From positions 1-15,461 of the forward strand of contig CAMYKF010000585.1 of the NCBI GenBank assembly GCA_947258905.1: a DNA stretch of 15,461 nt, written 5' to 3'. The translations under genes and the position numbers were made by a program. The notes beneath the pieces are model-generated. The model did not search any database, had not been told where the DNA came from, and worked only from the letters and a program-made list of their open reading frames with translations. The DNA comes from an uncultured Pirellulaceae bacterium. Its GTDB lineage: Bacteria > Planctomycetota > Planctomycetia > Pirellulales > Pirellulaceae. Positions 13,864-15,461 of the stretch are shown in pieces (the first letter of the stretch is position 1; each line of letters begins with the position of its first letter).

Positions 13864-13933
13864 AGGTGGTTTCAAAACGTTAGACGAGTCCCGGCGCGCC
13901 GGGATTCTCCCAAAGCGAGAAGGACAACAGGAC

Positions 13934-14009
13934 GTAGCCAAAGTCGTGAGACGTCGTGAGACTTTGGATGCCATGCCCGCCGAGTCAAATCTCTCACAAG
14001 ATTTGCTAC
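13934..14009. repeat. Paired-hairpin (REP/BIME-like) repeat, copy B
   Basis: This copy has the same arms as copy A: CCAAAGT (13938-13944) with ACTTTGG (13961-13967), and CAAATCT (13986-13992) with AGATTTG (13999-14005). It is bounded by GTAGC (13934-13938) and GCTAC (14005-14009). The first loop is enlarged to 16 bases by a perfect tandem duplication of GTCGTGAGAC (13943-13952, 13953-13962). The second loop is CTCACA rather than CTCACG. Together with the inverted repeat at 14044-14112 it occupies the gene-free stretch 13864-14196 before the transporter gene. Confidence 0.85.
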
Positions 14010-14033
14010 ATTTTTAGCAGTCTGCCACTTCGT

Positions 14034-14112
14034 CGGTTGGACATTCCTTGTTCGACATTCTGCGGTTCCAGTCAGGGCTTCGAAAATCGAAAATCGAATA
14101 TCAAACAAGGAA
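14034..14112. repeat. Long inverted repeat carrying dispersed 34-bp repeat, copy 2
   Basis: Arms TTCCTTGTTCGACATTC (14044-14060) and GAATATCAAACAAGGAA (14096-14112) match as inverted copies at 15 of 17 positions. The two mismatches become G-T wobbles on one strand, so the fold is kept in RNA from the minus strand. The loop holds short GAAAATC repeats. Bases 14034-14067 recur inverted at 11334-11367. No transposase gene is nearby; it may be a small non-autonomous element. Confidence 0.75.
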
Positions 14113-14196
14113 TTTCGAAGGCAGAAGTTATCTCGGAATGTTTAAGTCCGTCCAGGAGCTTGAACCGGTCTCCTCCATCCACCAAAATCGCTCGTC

Positions 14197-15060
14197 ATGA
14201 GCGAATCTGCCGGACACGAACTCCATCCGATCGAGGCCTCTTTGCTGCAGGCGCGGCGGGAGCGTGTGTACCTCGTGCTGGCCGGCCTGTTTCTCGGTTC
14301 GCTGGCCATGCTCAACATTCTGGGCATCAGCCGCTTTATTGTGCTGTTCAGCGTCGATTCGGGTGACGCCGGCTGGCAATGGAACTGGGGCCAGTGGGGC
14401 GAGATCTCGTTTGCACTGGCCGTCGGTGTCTTGCCCTATCCGATCACCTTTCTGTGCACGGATTTGATCAGCGAGTTTTACGGTCGCCGCCGCGCCAACT
14501 GGGTAGTGACCGTGGGACTGATCCTCAACGTGTGGGTCGTGTTTATCCTGTGGCTGGGCGGTATCATGCCGCAGGTGCCCGCCATGGATCCGCAGACCGG
14601 TTTGCCGCTACTGGAGAACCTGGCGGTCGGTGACAATGGTTTGACGGACAACGACGGATTCGCCTTCTACCGCATACGCCAGTTGACATTTGGTGCAGTA
14701 GTCGCGTCGATGATCGCGTATTTGGCGGCCCAGTTTTGCGATGTGTATCTGTTCCACTTCTGGAAGAAATTGACCGGCGGCAAGTTTTTGTGGTTGCGCA
14801 ACAACGGTTCGACGGTAATCAGCCAGCTGGTCGATACCGTGGCCGTGATTCTGATCACGCACTTCTATGCCAATGCGTTGCCGTTGCCGCCGGAAGGACG
14901 CAGTCTGGCTCTGCATCTGTTGTTGTTTATTGCCACCGGTTATGTGTTCAAGCTGGTGGTGGCGTTGCTGGACACGATTCCGTTTTACCTGTTGGTCGGC
15001 TGGCTGCGCGAATACCTGCAGTTTGATCCGGTAACTGAAACGGATTTGTCGGAGGATTAG
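14197..15060 (+). CDS. yhhQ: Queuosine precursor transporter (YhhQ/DUF165 family)
   Basis: The 287-residue integral membrane protein matches the YhhQ family, which imports queuosine precursors (preQ0/preQ1) across the inner membrane for tRNA modification. Typical blocks are LPYPITFLCTDLISEFYGRR, AAQFCDVYLFHFWKKLTGGK and WLRNNGSTVISQLVDTVAV. Hydrophobic segments lie at about residues 24-47, 68-92, 100-125, 165-190, 205-225 and 240-275, so six or seven membrane spans. It is longer than E. coli YhhQ (about 220 aa), mainly through a hydrophilic stretch near residues 126-160 (PQVPAMDPQTGLPLLENLAV...) and an N-terminal cytoplasmic tail. The ATG at 14197 has no clear Shine-Dalgarno; no better start is visible. 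The gene stands alone behind a repeat-rich spacer. Confidence 0.93.
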   Translation: MSESAGHELHPIEASLLQARRERVYLVLAGLFLGSLAMLNILGISRFIVLFSVDSGDAGWQWNWGQWGEISFALAVGVLPYPITFLCTDLISEFYGRRRANWVVTVGLILNVWVVFILWLGGIMPQVPAMDPQTGLPLLENLAVGDNGLTDNDGFAFYRIRQLTFGAVVASMIAYLAAQFCDVYLFHFWKKLTGGKFLWLRNNGSTVISQLVDTVAVILITHFYANALPLPPEGRSLALHLLLFIATGYVFKLVVALLDTIPFYLLVGWLREYLQFDPVTETDLSED

Positions 15061-15069
15061 GGAACAAGG

Positions 15070-15174
15070 ACTGTCGTCGCTCCACGACTTGACAGAACGG
15101 TTTGTTTCGCCAACCCGGACGTCAGTCCGGGTGCGTGATGCCACGACACGTGTCAGTCTCGGAGCGACGACAGT
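15070..15174. repeat. Nested inverted repeat between converging genes
   Basis: The outer arms ACTGTCGTCGCTCC (15070-15083) and GGAGCGACGACAGT (15161-15174) are perfect 14-bp inverted copies. Nested inside is a perfect 8-bp hairpin, ACCCGGAC (15113-15120), loop GTCA, GTCCGGGT (15125-15132), and shorter pairing of TTGACA-like segments in between. The right arm lies within the last codons of the minus-strand membrane protein. It begins ten bases after the transporter stop and could stop transcription from both sides, though T-tracts are absent. Confidence 0.85.
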
Positions 15175-15461
15175 GGCCTTGCCGCGTGATCGATATGCCT
15201 GTCATTCGGCATCGTTGATTCCCTACTCGGCCTTCGCAGCGCGCGAAGCCATGGCCAGATCACCAGCCAGGCAAGCAGAGCAACACACATGGCCAGGTTA
15301 ACTACATTGATGCCTGGCTCAAAAGATTGCAGCCACTGGCGGTCCTGCCAGGAAAGCTCTTCACGAATCATCCCGGCCGCGACACTGATTGCGATGAGGA
15401 CGGCGTAACTGAGAAAATTGCCCGCCACGACCCACCGCCACTGGAAGCGCGACGCGGCTGT
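15153..15461 (-). CDS. Membrane protein of unknown function, C-terminal fragment
   Basis: The frame is open at the right edge and ends at the TGA at 15155-15153, giving 102 visible residues, so the start is outside the window; a GTG at 15428 is in frame but need not be the start. Two hydrophobic segments are visible: NFLSYAVLIAISVAAGMI and, after a polar loop (REELSWQDRQWLQSFEPGIN), VVNLAMCVALLAWLVIWPWL, then a basic tail RALRRPSR. This looks like the last two helices of a small integral membrane protein. I do not recognise the family. The last residues (ARPLSSLRD) are encoded by the right arm of the inverted repeat, so the tail may have been altered by that element. Confidence 0.6.
   Translation of the reverse strand, partial: TAASRFQWRWVVAGNFLSYAVLIAISVAAGMIREELSWQDRQWLQSFEPGINVVNLAMCVALLAWLVIWPWLRALRRPSRESTMPNDRHIDHAARPLSSLRD

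Overview
The window looks like chromosomal DNA from a planctomycete-type bacterium. This is inferred from the roughly 2,000-residue macroglobulin, the moderately high GC content, the short genes separated by long spacers, and the many small hairpin repeats in those spacers. No phage, insertion sequence, CRISPR array, rRNA or tRNA gene was seen.

Layout. Bases 1-159 hold the start of an exported protein that runs off the left edge (minus strand). Bases 160-488 are a repeat-rich spacer. Bases 489-6527 encode a membrane-anchored alpha-2-macroglobulin with an intact CSEQ thioester (minus). The divergent spacer 6528-7078 carries a sigma70-like promoter and a tandem glycine riboswitch, followed by a full-length gcvP (7079-9943, plus). 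Then come four minus-strand genes, listed left to right: a DTW-domain tRNA-uridine aminocarboxypropyltransferase (10046-10654), a small thioredoxin-fold gene interrupted by one in-frame TGA (10740-11123), gcvH (11556-11951) and gcvT (12072-13187). On the plus strand follow a small DUF2007-like protein (13594-13863) and a YhhQ-type queuosine-precursor transporter (14197-15060). A membrane protein open at the right edge closes the window (15153-15461, minus).

How the parts work together. gcvP, gcvT and gcvH supply the P, T and H proteins of the glycine cleavage system. Only gcvP sits behind a glycine riboswitch; gcvT-gcvH are read from the other strand, and no aptamer was recognised in front of them. 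Two genes act on tRNA, or feed its modification: the DTW enzyme (acp3U) and the queuosine-precursor transporter.

Main discovery candidate. In the thioredoxin-like gene, TGA occupies exactly the first position of the CxxC redox motif, giving U-G-G-C. The reading frame is open on both sides. A 9-bp hairpin with a GGUC loop starts 20 nt after the TGA, in the position and form expected of a bacterial SECIS element. This reads as an unannotated selenoprotein that ordinary gene calling would split or lose. Other points of interest are the second riboswitch aptamer, whose peripheral stem holds three near-identical hairpins, and a family of paired-hairpin repeats (GTAGCC...GCTAC) whose two loops are complementary to each other.
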